Source of the DNA: Liberiplasma sp046541015
GTDB lineage: Bacteria > Bacillota_I > Bacilli_A > Izemoplasmatales > Izemoplasmataceae
Direction of reading: 5' to 3'
Length of the DNA stretch: 57,937 nt
Assembly: GCA_046541015.1 (NCBI GenBank)
Contig: JBKHEA010000008.1
Span: 1-57,937 of the forward strand
Numbering within the stretch: the stretch's first letter is position 1; each line of letters begins with the position of its first letter. The notes under the pieces are model-generated. The model was not told the DNA's origin. It saw only the letters and a list, made by a program, of their open reading frames with translations, and did no database searches. The position numbers and the translations under genes were made by a program. Below, one piece after another: positions 32,801 to 41,495 of this stretch.

Positions 32801-35411
32801 CAGTCGCATGAATAATCGCTGATTCAAGTAAGGTATCTAAGGCACCTTCTGCAAGTAAACTATCCATCTCAAAGCCACCATCAAATGCATCGATGTCTGT
32901 AATACCTAAGGCTTCAAGACCATCTAAAACAGCAATTAACTCTGTGTCTAGTATGTATTCTGTTTCTTCCCCCGTATCACCAACAGTAATACGAATAGCA
33001 TTATTATCTTCATCGACATATGGAACAACTAAGGTATCCCCACTCATCATATCTATGAGTTGATCGGATATGGTTGCATGTAAAATAGCTGAACCAACTA
33101 AGGTTGAAATGTTATCTTGGATCAAAGTTAAATCGAGTGTTTCAAAGTTTTCAAAATCTTGTAAGTCAAGCGCTAATACCGCTTCTAAAACATTGGTTAA
33201 TTCATCTTTAGTAACGTATTCGATATCATCTACGATGTCAAAGAATCTGACATCTTCATCGGATTGATTCTTATAGGGGACCGTAATAAAATCATTTGTA
33301 TTCATATTGTCAAATAATAAGGTAGACAAAGTTGCCCATAGAATATCAGAAGCAAATAAATCATCGGCTTTACTTTGATCTAAAACAGTAGGGTCTTCTT
33401 CGGTTCCAAGAACATTTAGTAAACTTAAATCAAAATCTAACGATTCAAGGTCAACAACTTCAAGTAAAGCGACTGCTTTAAACACATTTTTAATTTCTTG
33501 TGCCGTTACGATTTCTCTTGTATCTTCATTGACAATAACGGTTTCTTTTGCAGTATGTGGAATTGTTAACTCACTACCTAATTCATCAATAAGTAATGCG
33601 CCAACAGTTGTAGCTAAAACTTTTGAATCCAGTAAATCATCTAAAGCTTCTTCATCTAATTCAAATACTAAATTGAGGGATAACTCATCGAAATCACCAA
33701 TTTCAGCAGCAATATCAGCCATTTGATTTAAAGCGATGAGTATGTTTCTAAGTTCACCTGTTTGAGTATCGGTATCAAACCATTCAACATCATCTGTGAC
33801 AATAATCATATCTAGGCCTTCAAAATCAGCACGGCCAGATAAAATATTGACTAAGGCATTTGAAACAATTTTAGAATTATATAAGACTTCAAAATCTAGT
33901 GCTGAAAGACCCGTTAAAATGACCATAAAATCACCGCTTTGTAAATCACCAACGGTAATGCCTGTATCAACAATTTGCCCTACGACTTCACCCATCGCTT
34001 GAAATTCAGTCGACCAGTCTAAATCTTCAGGTACTGTTATAACAGCGTTAAACTCACTATCTTCTGTAATAAAAACGTCTAAAGCTATACCAACGGCTTT
34101 AGTAATTAAGTCGCTGTCTGAGAAGGCATTAAAAACCTCGCGCACTTCTTCTCCATCTAATGTAACAACATCCAAATTTGGATCATCTTCGAGTAAACCT
34201 GCAGTATTAATAAGTTCGAATGTCATCGCTGCAACTACACCAAGTTGTTTAACTTCTTCCTCCCAATCAATTTCATAAAGTTCGTCACGGTCCATTGGTA
34301 AATCTACCTCAGAATAATCCGCACCAACCTCAATTGCAAGTGGCACTAACGAGGTAAACAAATCGGAATACGATAACGTTTCAAATAATGTTTCGATTTC
34401 AGTTCCTTTTAAATCACTAATATCATTGGTCTCTTGATACTCTGATTCAATAATAACTTTTGCAACATCACTAACAATATCTAACTCTTTTCTAAAGGAA
34501 ATTTGATTATCATCATAGTTAAACGAAAAAACACTGTCGAATAAATATAAATTTAGTGCTGTATCTTGCTCAGTTGATTCATCGGTAAAAGAGACTTGAC
34601 TAAACATAATAACAAAATAGTTTGCATTATAGGCATCTACAATTTCACTTAAGGTATCAACGGTTTCTTCTAACTCGCCTAAATCTTGAGTTGGTTCTGT
34701 ATTCATAGGAAATGCTTCATAAGAAGGTTGAATGCGTTGATTATTTAAATATATGGTTGTTTCTGAAACAGGTACAACAACACCAAGTGAGGCTGTGTTT
34801 TCAGCTTCACTCACACCAATGGCTGATTCGGCTAGCGTAAGCACGCTTTCGTTAATACTCATTAATCCGCCAAGGACGATTAAAGTCACAAAAACACTTA
34901 ATAAACCATTTGCGGCACCAACACCTGCCCCAATAAGTCTGCCAGTCGTACTTGGTTTATTTGGTCTAACTACTATCATACGAATAATGAATGTGATAAA
35001 TTTATAAAGAATATTGAAGACTGTAAAATAAAATATGGTGTAAACAATCTTAACGATGAATAAAGCAATCCCAGTCGTGAAGGCAATGAATTCTTCATTC
35101 CCTAAGGTTGCTTGCATGGAATCGGGTAAAAAGGTTTGTAAAAGTAATGGTAAAGCTTCTTGTAAAGAAGTTGCGCTTGAAAGTTCAGGCATAAACTGAG
35201 CCAATTGATCCATCGCTGGAAACGGCATGGTCCATAACTGATTAACAACTAAATCAATGGATAGAAAAAATAATCCAATAAACACGACTTTAATAATTAA
35301 ATAATAAATGCTTTTTATCGTTCCTCGCATAAATCCAAACAGTGCTGCAAGCCCTACAACAAATAAAAACAACAAATTTAAGTATAACGCAATATCCAAA
35401 CCTTCTGGCAT
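29895..35411 (-). CDS. Giant CvpA-like membrane protein with tandem acidic repeats
   Basis: A 1838-residue protein, the largest in the window. Residues 1-190 resemble the CvpA family: TM helices at ~8-28, 34-55 and 108-145, and a glycine-rich last helix (LIGAGVGAANGLLSVFVTLIVLGGL, ~159-183). From about residue 400 to the end the protein consists of degenerate repeats of about 83-98 residues. The repeat consensus is an 'S.I.HATIS..L.DL' helix, a 'l.VP' strand, an 'ETEYIL..EL..(I/L)..AL..L' segment, then 'D(I/L)..F.G..DLS.L'. Fourteen copies are clear, beginning near residues 597, 690, 775, 865, 963, 1055, 1152, 1250, 1342, 1434, 1527, 1610, 1701 and 1780, and two more diverged ones precede them. 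The repeats are strongly acidic with few Lys/Arg and no Cys. CvpA proteins are inner-membrane proteins with unclear function; this architecture is not one I recognise. Confidence 0.85.
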   Translation of the reverse strand: MPEGLDIALYLNLLFLFVVGLAALFGFMRGTIKSIYYLIIKVVFIGLFFLSIDLVVNQLWTMPFPAMDQLAQFMPELSSATSLQEALPLLLQTFLPDSMQATLGNEEFIAFTTGIALFIVKIVYTIFYFTVFNILYKFITFIIRMIVVRPNKPSTTGRLIGAGVGAANGLLSVFVTLIVLGGLMSINESVLTLAESAIGVSEAENTASLGVVVPVSETTIYLNNQRIQPSYEAFPMNTEPTQDLGELEETVDTLSEIVDAYNANYFVIMFSQVSFTDESTEQDTALNLYLFDSVFSFNYDDNQISFRKELDIVSDVAKVIIESEYQETNDISDLKGTEIETLFETLSYSDLFTSLVPLAIEVGADYSEVDLPMDRDELYEIDWEEEVKQLGVVAAMTFELINTAGLLEDDPNLDVVTLDGEEVREVFNAFSDSDLITKAVGIALDVFITEDSEFNAVITVPEDLDWSTEFQAMGEVVGQIVDTGITVGDLQSGDFMVILTGLSALDFEVLYNSKIVSNALVNILSGRADFEGLDMIIVTDDVEWFDTDTQTGELRNILIALNQMADIAAEIGDFDELSLNLVFELDEEALDDLLDSKVLATTVGALLIDELGSELTIPHTAKETVIVNEDTREIVTAQEIKNVFKAVALLEVVDLESLDFDLSLLNVLGTEEDPTVLDQSKADDLFASDILWATLSTLLFDNMNTNDFITVPYKNQSDEDVRFFDIVDDIEYVTKDELTNVLEAVLALDLQDFENFETLDLTLIQDNISTLVGSAILHATISDQLIDMMSGDTLVVPYVDEDNNAIRITVGDTGEETEYILDTELIAVLDGLEALGITDIDAFDGGFEMDSLLAEGALDTLLESAIIHATVSDLLIDQETDGLITIPYIAEDDTEIRFTRGSTGFETEYVLKSELTAMIDALDILDLTDLESFDGTLNLSVLATESEPGVLNASIVLESAIIHATISDKIIDLGNDGTINVPFYAEDDSTSIRLEKGPSGFETIYIIKTEIESMIVAMDILEVLDVEAFTGSLDLTVLVEDYEPGVLNATKALESSIIQATISEQLLDLDTDGTVVVPTFKEDDTELVRKTVGSGTETTEYILADELVATIIAMDILEVLDVEAFTGSLDLTVLVEDYEPGVLNATKALESSIIQATISEQVIDLDDSDLIIVPTYKADDSTLIKINVGDSLDGTESLYILKDELVSVIIALDILNVLEVDDFGGSLDLSVLANEYTTGVTNANKALESSIIQATISEQILDLHDANTIIVPGRASDNTTIVRVNVGDNLEGTDTNYIEADELENTILALDLLDILDVEGYSGDIDLSVFYSENNRNILLASAIMHATISDQLYTLDNANTLTIPYTKDTGSGLEDIRISDSYLSIDTDYVAKDEIHALIEALELFNITDVNDFTGAFDLSVLNNETNQDTLLESASMHATISQTLFDLGSAVLIVPNESQPTSLNPSVDVRFDVGNTGFETEFVLDTEIKALINALLTMGYDDLSSFGSGIELSKFFDQKETILLSHSIHATVSNNMLTNTNGALVIPNEDASSDAIRITTSGSITYVEKDEVLAILNGLETLGFNDFSNINVNPGNLLDKDFATVIDSSISLQATISKPILDIALDDSASSGSTTLIVPNSFRESIDVGLSTETQIEAEELKDLLDGLKVLNISDFGDAINASTITSLSDTDLDTLLFSGSIHTSINNILRGNGNITIPNLAKDTYYAISYDLTTPTEIKLFIKAVSTLGQSSFADASFDLTTIANLSETQRNTIIDSMIVRNTIQPQVDNAVTAYQIGTDPSYTVDSSYYHESDPSLFLTKQGLINVLTEIGLIS
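31957..32363 (-). repeat. Near-identical tandem DNA repeat (2 copies, period 288 bp)
   Basis: Bases 31957-32075 and 32245-32363 (119 bp each) differ at seven sites by direct alignment. All seven are synonymous, so the encoded segment (ending ...ILEVLDVEAFTGS when read in the protein) is identical. The period is 96 codons, one repeat unit of the giant protein. This is a recent duplication under protein-level constraint. Confidence 0.85.
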
Positions 35412-35501
35412 TTATAATTCCCCCAATAGTCTAAAATTATTTATTATAATACCATTATATATCAATTGTTTGACATGCAAAACACTTATACGCTTATTCA
35501 T

Positions 35502-35544
35502 AAAAAAAACACAACTTATTCACATAGAGTTAACATAAGTTGTG
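35502..35544 (-). terminator. Terminator of the 35595-36074 gene
   Basis: Stem CACAACTTAT/ATAAGTTGTG with a loop of about 15 bases, followed on the minus strand by eight T. Confidence 0.7.
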
Positions 35545-35594
35545 CTTTTAAACTAGCGGTTTTAGGATAAAAATGAATAAGGAAATATTCACAA

Positions 35595-36074
35595 TTATTT
35601 TAAAGCGTTAGTCTTTAATATTAAGGTTTCTTTTACTTTTTTGGCTTCTTCTTTAGGTAATAAAAGGGAAACTATTTTTAATTTCTTCGAAGCTTCTTGT
35701 TCAAAATATAAGTTTAATCTTCTTAAACTAAATAAATAATAAAACTGCATATCAAGGGTTATGTGTTTTAAATCAGTATAAGGAAAGTGATTGGTATCAT
35801 CATTCTGATTTAGTGTAATATTTTCTTCAAGTGTTATTTGAATACCATCAAGTTTATTGAACTGTTTTTTATAATATAGATAACTAATAAATAAGCCTAA
35901 AACTATAAATATCATAACGTTAACCCAAGCTTGAGCATCCAGTAAAATCTTCCACTCATCAGGGTTAAATAAATATAAGACTAACCCTACAATGAACCCG
36001 GTTAATGACCCTGAAAACAGTATGATTAAAAGTTTTTGATAAGGTTTTAAGCTTACAGAATGAATTTTTACCAT
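35595..36074 (-). CDS. Hypothetical two-TM membrane protein
   Basis: A 159-residue protein with two TM helices near the N-terminus ('LLIILFSGSLTGFIVGLVLYLF' and 'VNVMIFIVLGLFISYLYY'). A cytosolic beta-rich domain follows ('DGIQITLEENITLNQNDDT...YTDLKHITLDMQFYYLFSLRRLNLYF'), which looks like a PH-like fold. Function unknown. Its start codon overlaps the stop of the aldo/keto reductase gene (ATGGTAA), so it belongs to the LacI-AKR operon. Confidence 0.72.
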   Translation of the reverse strand: MVKIHSVSLKPYQKLLIILFSGSLTGFIVGLVLYLFNPDEWKILLDAQAWVNVMIFIVLGLFISYLYYKKQFNKLDGIQITLEENITLNQNDDTNHFPYTDLKHITLDMQFYYLFSLRRLNLYFEQEASKKLKIVSLLLPKEEAKKVKETLILKTNALK

Positions 36075-37051
36075 AAATAATGGACCGGGTCTTTAATATA
36101 GGTATCATAAATTTCTTGAACTTTTTCCATTTGTTTATTCGTTAGTGGTGGTAAGGCACTCGCTTCTACATTAGATAATACCTGGCTGGCTTTACTTGCC
36201 CCTGGAATGACCGTACTAACGGCATCAAACATTAGGGTGTATCTTAATGCAAATGGCACTAAGTTATCGGTATTAAATACTTCCTTTAAAGCCTCGACCG
36301 CTTTTAAACCAGTTTCATACTCAACCCCAGAAAACGTTTCACCTTTATCAAAGGCTGCGCCTTCACGGTTAAAATGACGATGGTCATCTTTATTAAAGGT
36401 TGTATTTTTATCAAATTTACCCGTTAATAAGCCAGATGCAAGCGGTACTCTTACGATAATACCTACATCGGCTTTTTTTGCTTGATTAAAAAAATGGGTA
36501 ATCGGTCTTAACCTAAACATATTAAAGATGATTTCAACGGCTTTAACATTAGGATAATCTAACGCTTTTAATCCTTCTTCAATGCGCTCTACACTTACAC
36601 CATAATGTTTAATTTTGCCTTCTTCTGTTAACTTATCTAATAGTTTAAACACTTCGGGCATATAATAAACATCGGTTGGTGGGCAATGAAGCAAGACCAT
36701 ATCGAGTGCATCTACGCCCATATTGTTTCTTGAATCATCAATAAACTTGCGAATATTTTCTTCATTATAACCTTCTTTAGTTTGTGCAGGTAATCGCCTA
36801 CCTGCTTTAGTAATAACAAAGGGTTTATCTTTTAAGGGTTTAATAAACTCACCAATAGTTGCTTCACTTGCCCCATCTTGATAAACATCGGCTGTATCAA
36901 AACAGTTAATGCCCTGATCAACAGCATTTTGTAAAGTTTTTAAGGCATTGTCTTTATCAAAGGGCTCACCCCAAACACTACCTAATTGCCAAGTACCTAA
37001 ACTGATTTCAGATACCATTTGATTGGTTTTACCTAATCGTCTAAATTTCAT
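36068..37051 (-). CDS. Aldo/keto reductase
   Basis: A 327-residue AKR. The tetrad is visible as Asp in DTADVYQDGAS, Tyr in VYQ, Lys in VITKAGR and His in VLLHCPP. Conserved 'YGVSVERIEEGLKAL', 'VPLASGLLTGKFD' and 'VIPGASKASQVLSNVEA' segments bind NADPH. It would reduce sugar aldehydes or related carbonyls. The ATG at 37051 follows AAGGAGGCAATT; the in-frame extension to 37105 is rejected. It lies 10 bp downstream of the LacI gene and is probably co-transcribed, which suggests a sugar-linked substrate, though that is inference. Confidence 0.93.
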   Translation of the reverse strand: MKFRRLGKTNQMVSEISLGTWQLGSVWGEPFDKDNALKTLQNAVDQGINCFDTADVYQDGASEATIGEFIKPLKDKPFVITKAGRRLPAQTKEGYNEENIRKFIDDSRNNMGVDALDMVLLHCPPTDVYYMPEVFKLLDKLTEEGKIKHYGVSVERIEEGLKALDYPNVKAVEIIFNMFRLRPITHFFNQAKKADVGIIVRVPLASGLLTGKFDKNTTFNKDDHRHFNREGAAFDKGETFSGVEYETGLKAVEALKEVFNTDNLVPFALRYTLMFDAVSTVIPGASKASQVLSNVEASALPPLTNKQMEKVQEIYDTYIKDPVHYLW

Positions 37052-37061
37052 AATTGCCTCC

Positions 37062-38066
37062 TTAAGCACTTTCTCTATATATAAGTTCGTAGGGAACAAT
37101 GACACTTACGTTTAAGTCACGTTCATTATTAATTTGTTCAATCAATAATCTAACAGCTTGTACACCCATGAACTCTGAATAAATTTTAACAGTTGATAAT
37201 GAAGGTGATGTGTATTCTAAGGTTGGTATATCATTAACACTAAAAATTTCAATGTCATCAGGAATGGTAAGTTTTTGTTCAGATATTGCACGACATGCAC
37301 CTAAGGCAATGGAGTCATTGCCACAAAAAACTGCCGTAGGTAGATTATCATGGTTTTTTCTTATCATTTCAAGTGCGAGTTGATAACCACTTTCGATGGA
37401 ATAATCTCCGATTTTAAAATAGTCTGAGTTGAATAAATTGTGTTGATACATCACTTCTTGAAACTCTAGTTCACGAGGATCAATATAGCGCTCTTTGGTA
37501 ATAGGAATCAGTTCTCTACCACCTATATAGCCAATTTTTGTATGTGATTTATTCATTAAGTATTTTAATACATCTCTTGTTAAAGCTCTAAAATCAGTAT
37601 GAACACTATCATATTTAAAACGCATGTCTTTAGTATGTGCATACACGATATTATCATATAAGGATTCGACAAAATCTTTGCTTTCTTCACAAAATCTTCC
37701 CAAGACAATAATCCCATGATATTTCTGAGATGCTAATTTTTTTCTTATATTACTATCATTATAAATCACTTCAAAGTCCAAGTTGTTTTCTTGACACTCG
37801 TGTTGAATTCCCATCCTTATAGATATAAAGTATGGATCGTTTATTTCTTGCTCAATGGTATACCAATGCATAATTCCAATAAGTTTCTTATTGGGTTTTG
37901 TTTTTTGTTTGTGTCGATGTTTGGTATAAGATAATTTTTCTGCAGCTTCAAAGATTTTTTTCTTAGTTTTTGAAGTTACAGAGATAGACTCATCATGATT
38001 TAATACCCTTGACACAGTTGCTGGAGAAACATTCGCAAGTTTTGCAATATCTCTAATGGTTGGCAT
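37062..38066 (-). CDS. LacI/GalR-family transcriptional regulator
   Basis: A 334-residue regulator. The N-terminal LacI HTH (TIRDIAKLANVSPATVSRVLNHDESI) is followed by a periplasmic-binding-protein-like sensor domain with 'GIIVLGRFCEESKDFVESL', 'KIGYIGGRELIP' and 'PTAVFCGNDSIALGACRAI'. It is divergent from the L-arabinose operon, with operator-like palindromes in between, so it most likely controls that operon and itself in response to a sugar ligand. GAGGTGATAAT precedes the ATG. It is not the classical GntR-type AraR of Bacillus. Confidence 0.93.
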   Translation of the reverse strand: MPTIRDIAKLANVSPATVSRVLNHDESISVTSKTKKKIFEAAEKLSYTKHRHKQKTKPNKKLIGIMHWYTIEQEINDPYFISIRMGIQHECQENNLDFEVIYNDSNIRKKLASQKYHGIIVLGRFCEESKDFVESLYDNIVYAHTKDMRFKYDSVHTDFRALTRDVLKYLMNKSHTKIGYIGGRELIPITKERYIDPRELEFQEVMYQHNLFNSDYFKIGDYSIESGYQLALEMIRKNHDNLPTAVFCGNDSIALGACRAISEQKLTIPDDIEIFSVNDIPTLEYTSPSLSTVKIYSEFMGVQAVRLLIEQINNERDLNVSVIVPYELIYRESA

Positions 38067-38085
38067 ATTATCACCTCATAGCACA

Positions 38086-38114
38086 ATTATAGCACAATAT
38101 TTATTAAACATGTT
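38086..38114 (-). promoter_or_regulatory. Promoter of the LacI-AKR operon
   Basis: On the minus strand a consensus -10 TATAAT (38086-38091) lies 17 bases from a weak -35 AACATG (38109-38114). The operator-like site at 38098-38110 lies in the spacer. Confidence 0.5.
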
Positions 38115-38140
38115 ACCATCTTTTGAATGTTTAGTAAACA
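38098..38140. promoter_or_regulatory. Two operator-like sites between lacI and araB
   Basis: TGTTTAGTAAACA (38128-38140) is a perfect palindrome around a central G. TATTTATTAAACA (38098-38110) matches it at 11 of 13 positions and lies over the lacI promoter. Further copies at 38262-38274 (GTTTTAGTAAACT) and 38294-38306 (TGTTTACTAAATC) lie nearer araB. Confidence 0.6.
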
Positions 38141-38288
38141 AATTTGTTTGAAAACGCATACTTTACATAAAAAATATAAATATTTTACATCTAAAAATAC
38201 TTTTTTTACATTAAGGGGACTTTTTATGTCTTTTTAAACCGTTCTGTAATAGGTTACACGGGTTTTAGTAAACTTTTATATATTTTTC

Positions 38289-38339
38289 TTGAATGTTTAC
38301 TAAATCAATGTTAAAATATGGTTAAAGTAAACGATTACA
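38289..38339 (+). promoter_or_regulatory. Arabinose operon promoter with operator and cre-like site
   Basis: -35 TTGAAT (38289-38294) and -10 TAAAAT (38312-38317) are separated by 17 bases. The operator-like site TGTTTACTAAATC (38294-38306) lies in the spacer. Just downstream, AGTAAACGATTACA (38326-38339) fits the catabolite-responsive element consensus TGWAANCGNTNWCA at all but its first base. Confidence 0.6.
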
Positions 38340-38359
38340 TTTGAAACGGATGTGGAAAA

Positions 38360-40015
38360 ATGCCTAAAGTTACTATCGGAATCGACTTTGGGACCTTATC
38401 GGGTCGAGCCGTATTAATTGATATTGAAACTGGAGATGTCCTTGGCTCTAGTGTCTATGAGTACAAAAATAAAGTTATCACAGATTATTTACCGCATAAA
38501 CCCATAAAACTAGGATTAGATTACGCACTTCAAGATCCAAAAGACTACTTAGATGTATTAAAATACACTATCCCTAATGTTTTAAAAGAAAGCGGTATTA
38601 ATAAAGATGACGTGATTGGGTTAGCAATTGATTTTACCGCTTGTACAGTTGTTGCGGTTGATTCAAATAATCAACCCTTGTGCTTTGATCCTAAATATGT
38701 TGATAACCCCCATGCGTGGGTTAAACTTTGGAAACATCATGCAGCACAAAAATACGCGGATGAAATTAACGCTTTAGCTCACAAACAAGAAACTAGTTGG
38801 ATTAAGCGTTATGGTGGTAAAATTTCAAGTGAATGGCTCTTCCCTAAGATTTTACAAGTTTTAAGAGAAGATTATGAAATTTATCAAAACGTTGATAACT
38901 TCTTAGAAGCAACCGATTGGGTTACCTCAGTTTTAACAGGTAATATTATCAGAAATACTTGTACGCTTGGGTATAAGGCAATTTATCATCACGAAGAAGG
39001 GTTTCCTAATAAAGACTTTTTTAAAGCATTAGATCCTAAAATGGAAAATGTTATCGAAGAAAAGATCAAAGGAAGTTTTAAAGATATTGGTGAATTAGCT
39101 GGTGGGTTAAATGAAGAATGGGCTCACTTGTTAGGACTAAATCAAAATACGGCAGTTGCTGTTGGTAATGTTGATGCCCATGTATCTACGCCTGCAGTCA
39201 ACGTTACTAAAGAAGGTCAAATGTTGATGATTATGGGAACTTCTACTTGTGATATATTACTTGGTAAAGAAGAAAAGAAAGTTCCAGGCATGTGTGGTGT
39301 GGTTTATAACGGGGCAATACCAGGGTATTATGCTTATGAAAGCGGCCAATCGGCTGTAGGTGATATCTTCGCATGGTTCGTCGATAATTACATTAGTAAA
39401 GAAACCTTCGAGAATGCACAAAATGAAAATAAAGACATTCACAGTTATTTAGAAGAAAAAGCAAGTCAGTTACAGGTTGGAGAATCTGGTTTATTGGCGC
39501 TTGACTGGTTTGGAGGTAACCGCTCGATTTTAGTTGATGCGGATGTAACAGGATTAATCCTTGGGATGAATCTTCAAACAAAACCTGAAGAAATCTACCG
39601 TGCCTTAATTGAGTCTACCGCGTTTGGAAAACGCGTAATCATTGATAACTATATTGAACACGGTGTGAATGTTGATGAAATTTATGTTTGTGGTGGTTTA
39701 CCAAATAAAAATCAGTTATTACTTCAAATTTATGCAGATGTTTTAAATAAGGAAATACGTATTGCTGATTCCATCCATACGCCTGCATTAGGGGCTGCGA
39801 TGTTTGCAAGTGTTGCAGCTAAAGATCATGGTGGCCATAAAGATATCTTTGTTGCTGCTAAAAACATGGCAAAAGTAAAAGATATTGTAATTAAACCAAA
39901 TAAAGAAAATGTCGAGCGTTATAACAAAATATATCAAGAATTTAAAGTACTTCATGATTATTTTGGTATTGGTGTTAATAATGTCATGAAACGCTTGAAA
40001 AAAATGAAAGGTTAG
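38360..40015 (+). CDS. araB: L-ribulokinase AraB
   Basis: A 551-residue FGGY-family kinase. The phosphate-binding N-terminus is GIDFGTLSGRAVLIDIETG, with 'AIDFTACTVVAVD' and the FGGY-like segment 'LDWFGGNRSILVDADVTGLILG' before 'ESTAFGKRVIIDNY' and 'VCGGLPNKNQLLLQIYADVLN'. It phosphorylates L-ribulose at O5. It is the first gene of a six-gene plus-strand operon (araB-araA-araD-transporter) behind the operator-rich promoter. All family motifs are intact. Confidence 0.96.
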   Translation: MPKVTIGIDFGTLSGRAVLIDIETGDVLGSSVYEYKNKVITDYLPHKPIKLGLDYALQDPKDYLDVLKYTIPNVLKESGINKDDVIGLAIDFTACTVVAVDSNNQPLCFDPKYVDNPHAWVKLWKHHAAQKYADEINALAHKQETSWIKRYGGKISSEWLFPKILQVLREDYEIYQNVDNFLEATDWVTSVLTGNIIRNTCTLGYKAIYHHEEGFPNKDFFKALDPKMENVIEEKIKGSFKDIGELAGGLNEEWAHLLGLNQNTAVAVGNVDAHVSTPAVNVTKEGQMLMIMGTSTCDILLGKEEKKVPGMCGVVYNGAIPGYYAYESGQSAVGDIFAWFVDNYISKETFENAQNENKDIHSYLEEKASQLQVGESGLLALDWFGGNRSILVDADVTGLILGMNLQTKPEEIYRALIESTAFGKRVIIDNYIEHGVNVDEIYVCGGLPNKNQLLLQIYADVLNKEIRIADSIHTPALGAAMFASVAAKDHGGHKDIFVAAKNMAKVKDIVIKPNKENVERYNKIYQEFKVLHDYFGIGVNNVMKRLKKMKG

Positions 40016-40021
40016 GTTCTC

Positions 40022-41494
40022 ATGATGAAAAAATATACTTATTGGTTCGTGGTTGGAACACAACATTTATACGGAGAATCGATATTTAATACAATCATTG
40101 AACGGGCTCATGAAGTTGTTAAAACGTTAAATGATGCCGTCAGTGATTATGCAACGATTGAATTTAAACAATTATTAAAAACTCCGGATGAAATAACAGA
40201 ACTCGCAAAAGCATTAAATGATGAAGATGATGTAGTTGGTCTTATTACATGGATGCATACGTTTAGTCCATCTAAAATGTGGATAAGAGGATTAAATCTT
40301 ATCAATAAACCCATATTACATTTACACACCCAATTTCATAAAGAGATTCCTTGGAATGAAATTGATATGGACTTTATGAACTTAAATCAGGCAGCTCATG
40401 GCGATCGTGAACACGGATTTATATATACTAGAATGAATAAACCACGTACAGTTGTTACTGGTCATTACACCAATGAGCGTGTCCTTAATCGCATTAAAAA
40501 TTGGGTTCGTAGTGCTGCAGGAAGTCATGAATCACACCGATTAAATGTTGTACGATTTGGTGATAATATGCGATATGTCGCTGTAACTGAAGGTGACAAA
40601 GTAGATGCTGAGATGACATTTGGGTGGAGCATTAATACCTATGGTATCGGTGATCTTGTTGAAAAAGTAAATAGTGTGACTCAAAATGAAGTCCGTGAAC
40701 AAATGGATAAATATAAGAAACGTTATGCATTTAATGAAGATGACTATGAAGCTATTGAGTATCAAGCAAAGATTGAAGTGGCCATAAGAAAATTTCTCGA
40801 TGAAAAAGATGCTAAAGCATTCACCACTACTTTTGAAGATCTTCATGGTTTAAAACAACTTCCTGGATTAGCAGTTCAAGATTTAATGTATGAAGGCTAT
40901 GGCTTTGGTGCTGAAGGCGATTGGAAAACGGCTGCATTATTAAGACTCGTTAAGTTGATGGCTAATGGTAACGGTAAGGGTAATAGCTTCATGGAAGATT
41001 ATACTTATCACTTAGAAGATGACAATGAGTTAGTATTAGGTGCTCATATGTTAGAAGTGTGTCCTTCAATAGCCACAGATAAACCAAAAATTGTCGTACA
41101 CCCACTTGGAATTGGTGGAAAAAATCCACCTGCACGTGCAGTATTTGATGCTAAAAGTGGTAAAGCGATTCAAATTACATTAGTCTCACTTGGTAGTCAT
41201 TACCGCATGATTGTCTCAGACTGTGATGCAGTTAAACCGCTACAAAACATGCCGAATTTACCAGTTGCAAGAGCGATGTGGGCATTAAAACCAGATTTCT
41301 ATACCGCAACAGAAGCTTGGATCTTAGCTGGTGGAGCCCATCATACCGTAATGAGTTATGATTTAGATGCCGATATCTTAAGAGACTTTGCTGAAAGCTT
41401 AGGTATTGAATTCATTCATATCAACCAAGATACAACCATTAATAATCTCAAACAAACCTTACTAACAAATCGATATATTTATAAGTTGATGTAA
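40022..41494 (+). CDS. araA: L-arabinose isomerase AraA
   Basis: A 490-residue AraA with 'FVVGTQHLYGE', 'ITWMHTFSPSKMWIRGL', 'LHLHTQFHKEIPW', 'FMNLNQAAHGDREHGFI' and the Mn2+-binding histidines in 'HPLGIGGKNPPARAVFDA' and 'GGAHHTVMSYDL'. It converts L-arabinose to L-ribulose. It starts 7 bp after araB. The pathway continues with AraB and AraD, giving D-xylulose 5-phosphate. The length is typical of the family. Confidence 0.97.
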   Translation: MMKKYTYWFVVGTQHLYGESIFNTIIERAHEVVKTLNDAVSDYATIEFKQLLKTPDEITELAKALNDEDDVVGLITWMHTFSPSKMWIRGLNLINKPILHLHTQFHKEIPWNEIDMDFMNLNQAAHGDREHGFIYTRMNKPRTVVTGHYTNERVLNRIKNWVRSAAGSHESHRLNVVRFGDNMRYVAVTEGDKVDAEMTFGWSINTYGIGDLVEKVNSVTQNEVREQMDKYKKRYAFNEDDYEAIEYQAKIEVAIRKFLDEKDAKAFTTTFEDLHGLKQLPGLAVQDLMYEGYGFGAEGDWKTAALLRLVKLMANGNGKGNSFMEDYTYHLEDDNELVLGAHMLEVCPSIATDKPKIVVHPLGIGGKNPPARAVFDAKSGKAIQITLVSLGSHYRMIVSDCDAVKPLQNMPNLPVARAMWALKPDFYTATEAWILAGGAHHTVMSYDLDADILRDFAESLGIEFIHINQDTTINNLKQTLLTNRYIYKLM

Positions 41495-41495
41495 T

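Noticed and set aside
30349..35007. Several open frames of 65-120 codons on the plus strand inside the giant gene (for example 30349-30711, 34753-35007).
   Set aside because: They are antisense to the repeat protein, Ser/Thr-rich in a way that mirrors its acidic codons, and lack ribosome sites.
29895..35411. Tandem repeats considered as a CRISPR array or satellite DNA.
   Set aside because: The repeats are in-frame coding units of ~250-290 bp with diverged sequence and no short direct repeats with unique spacers.
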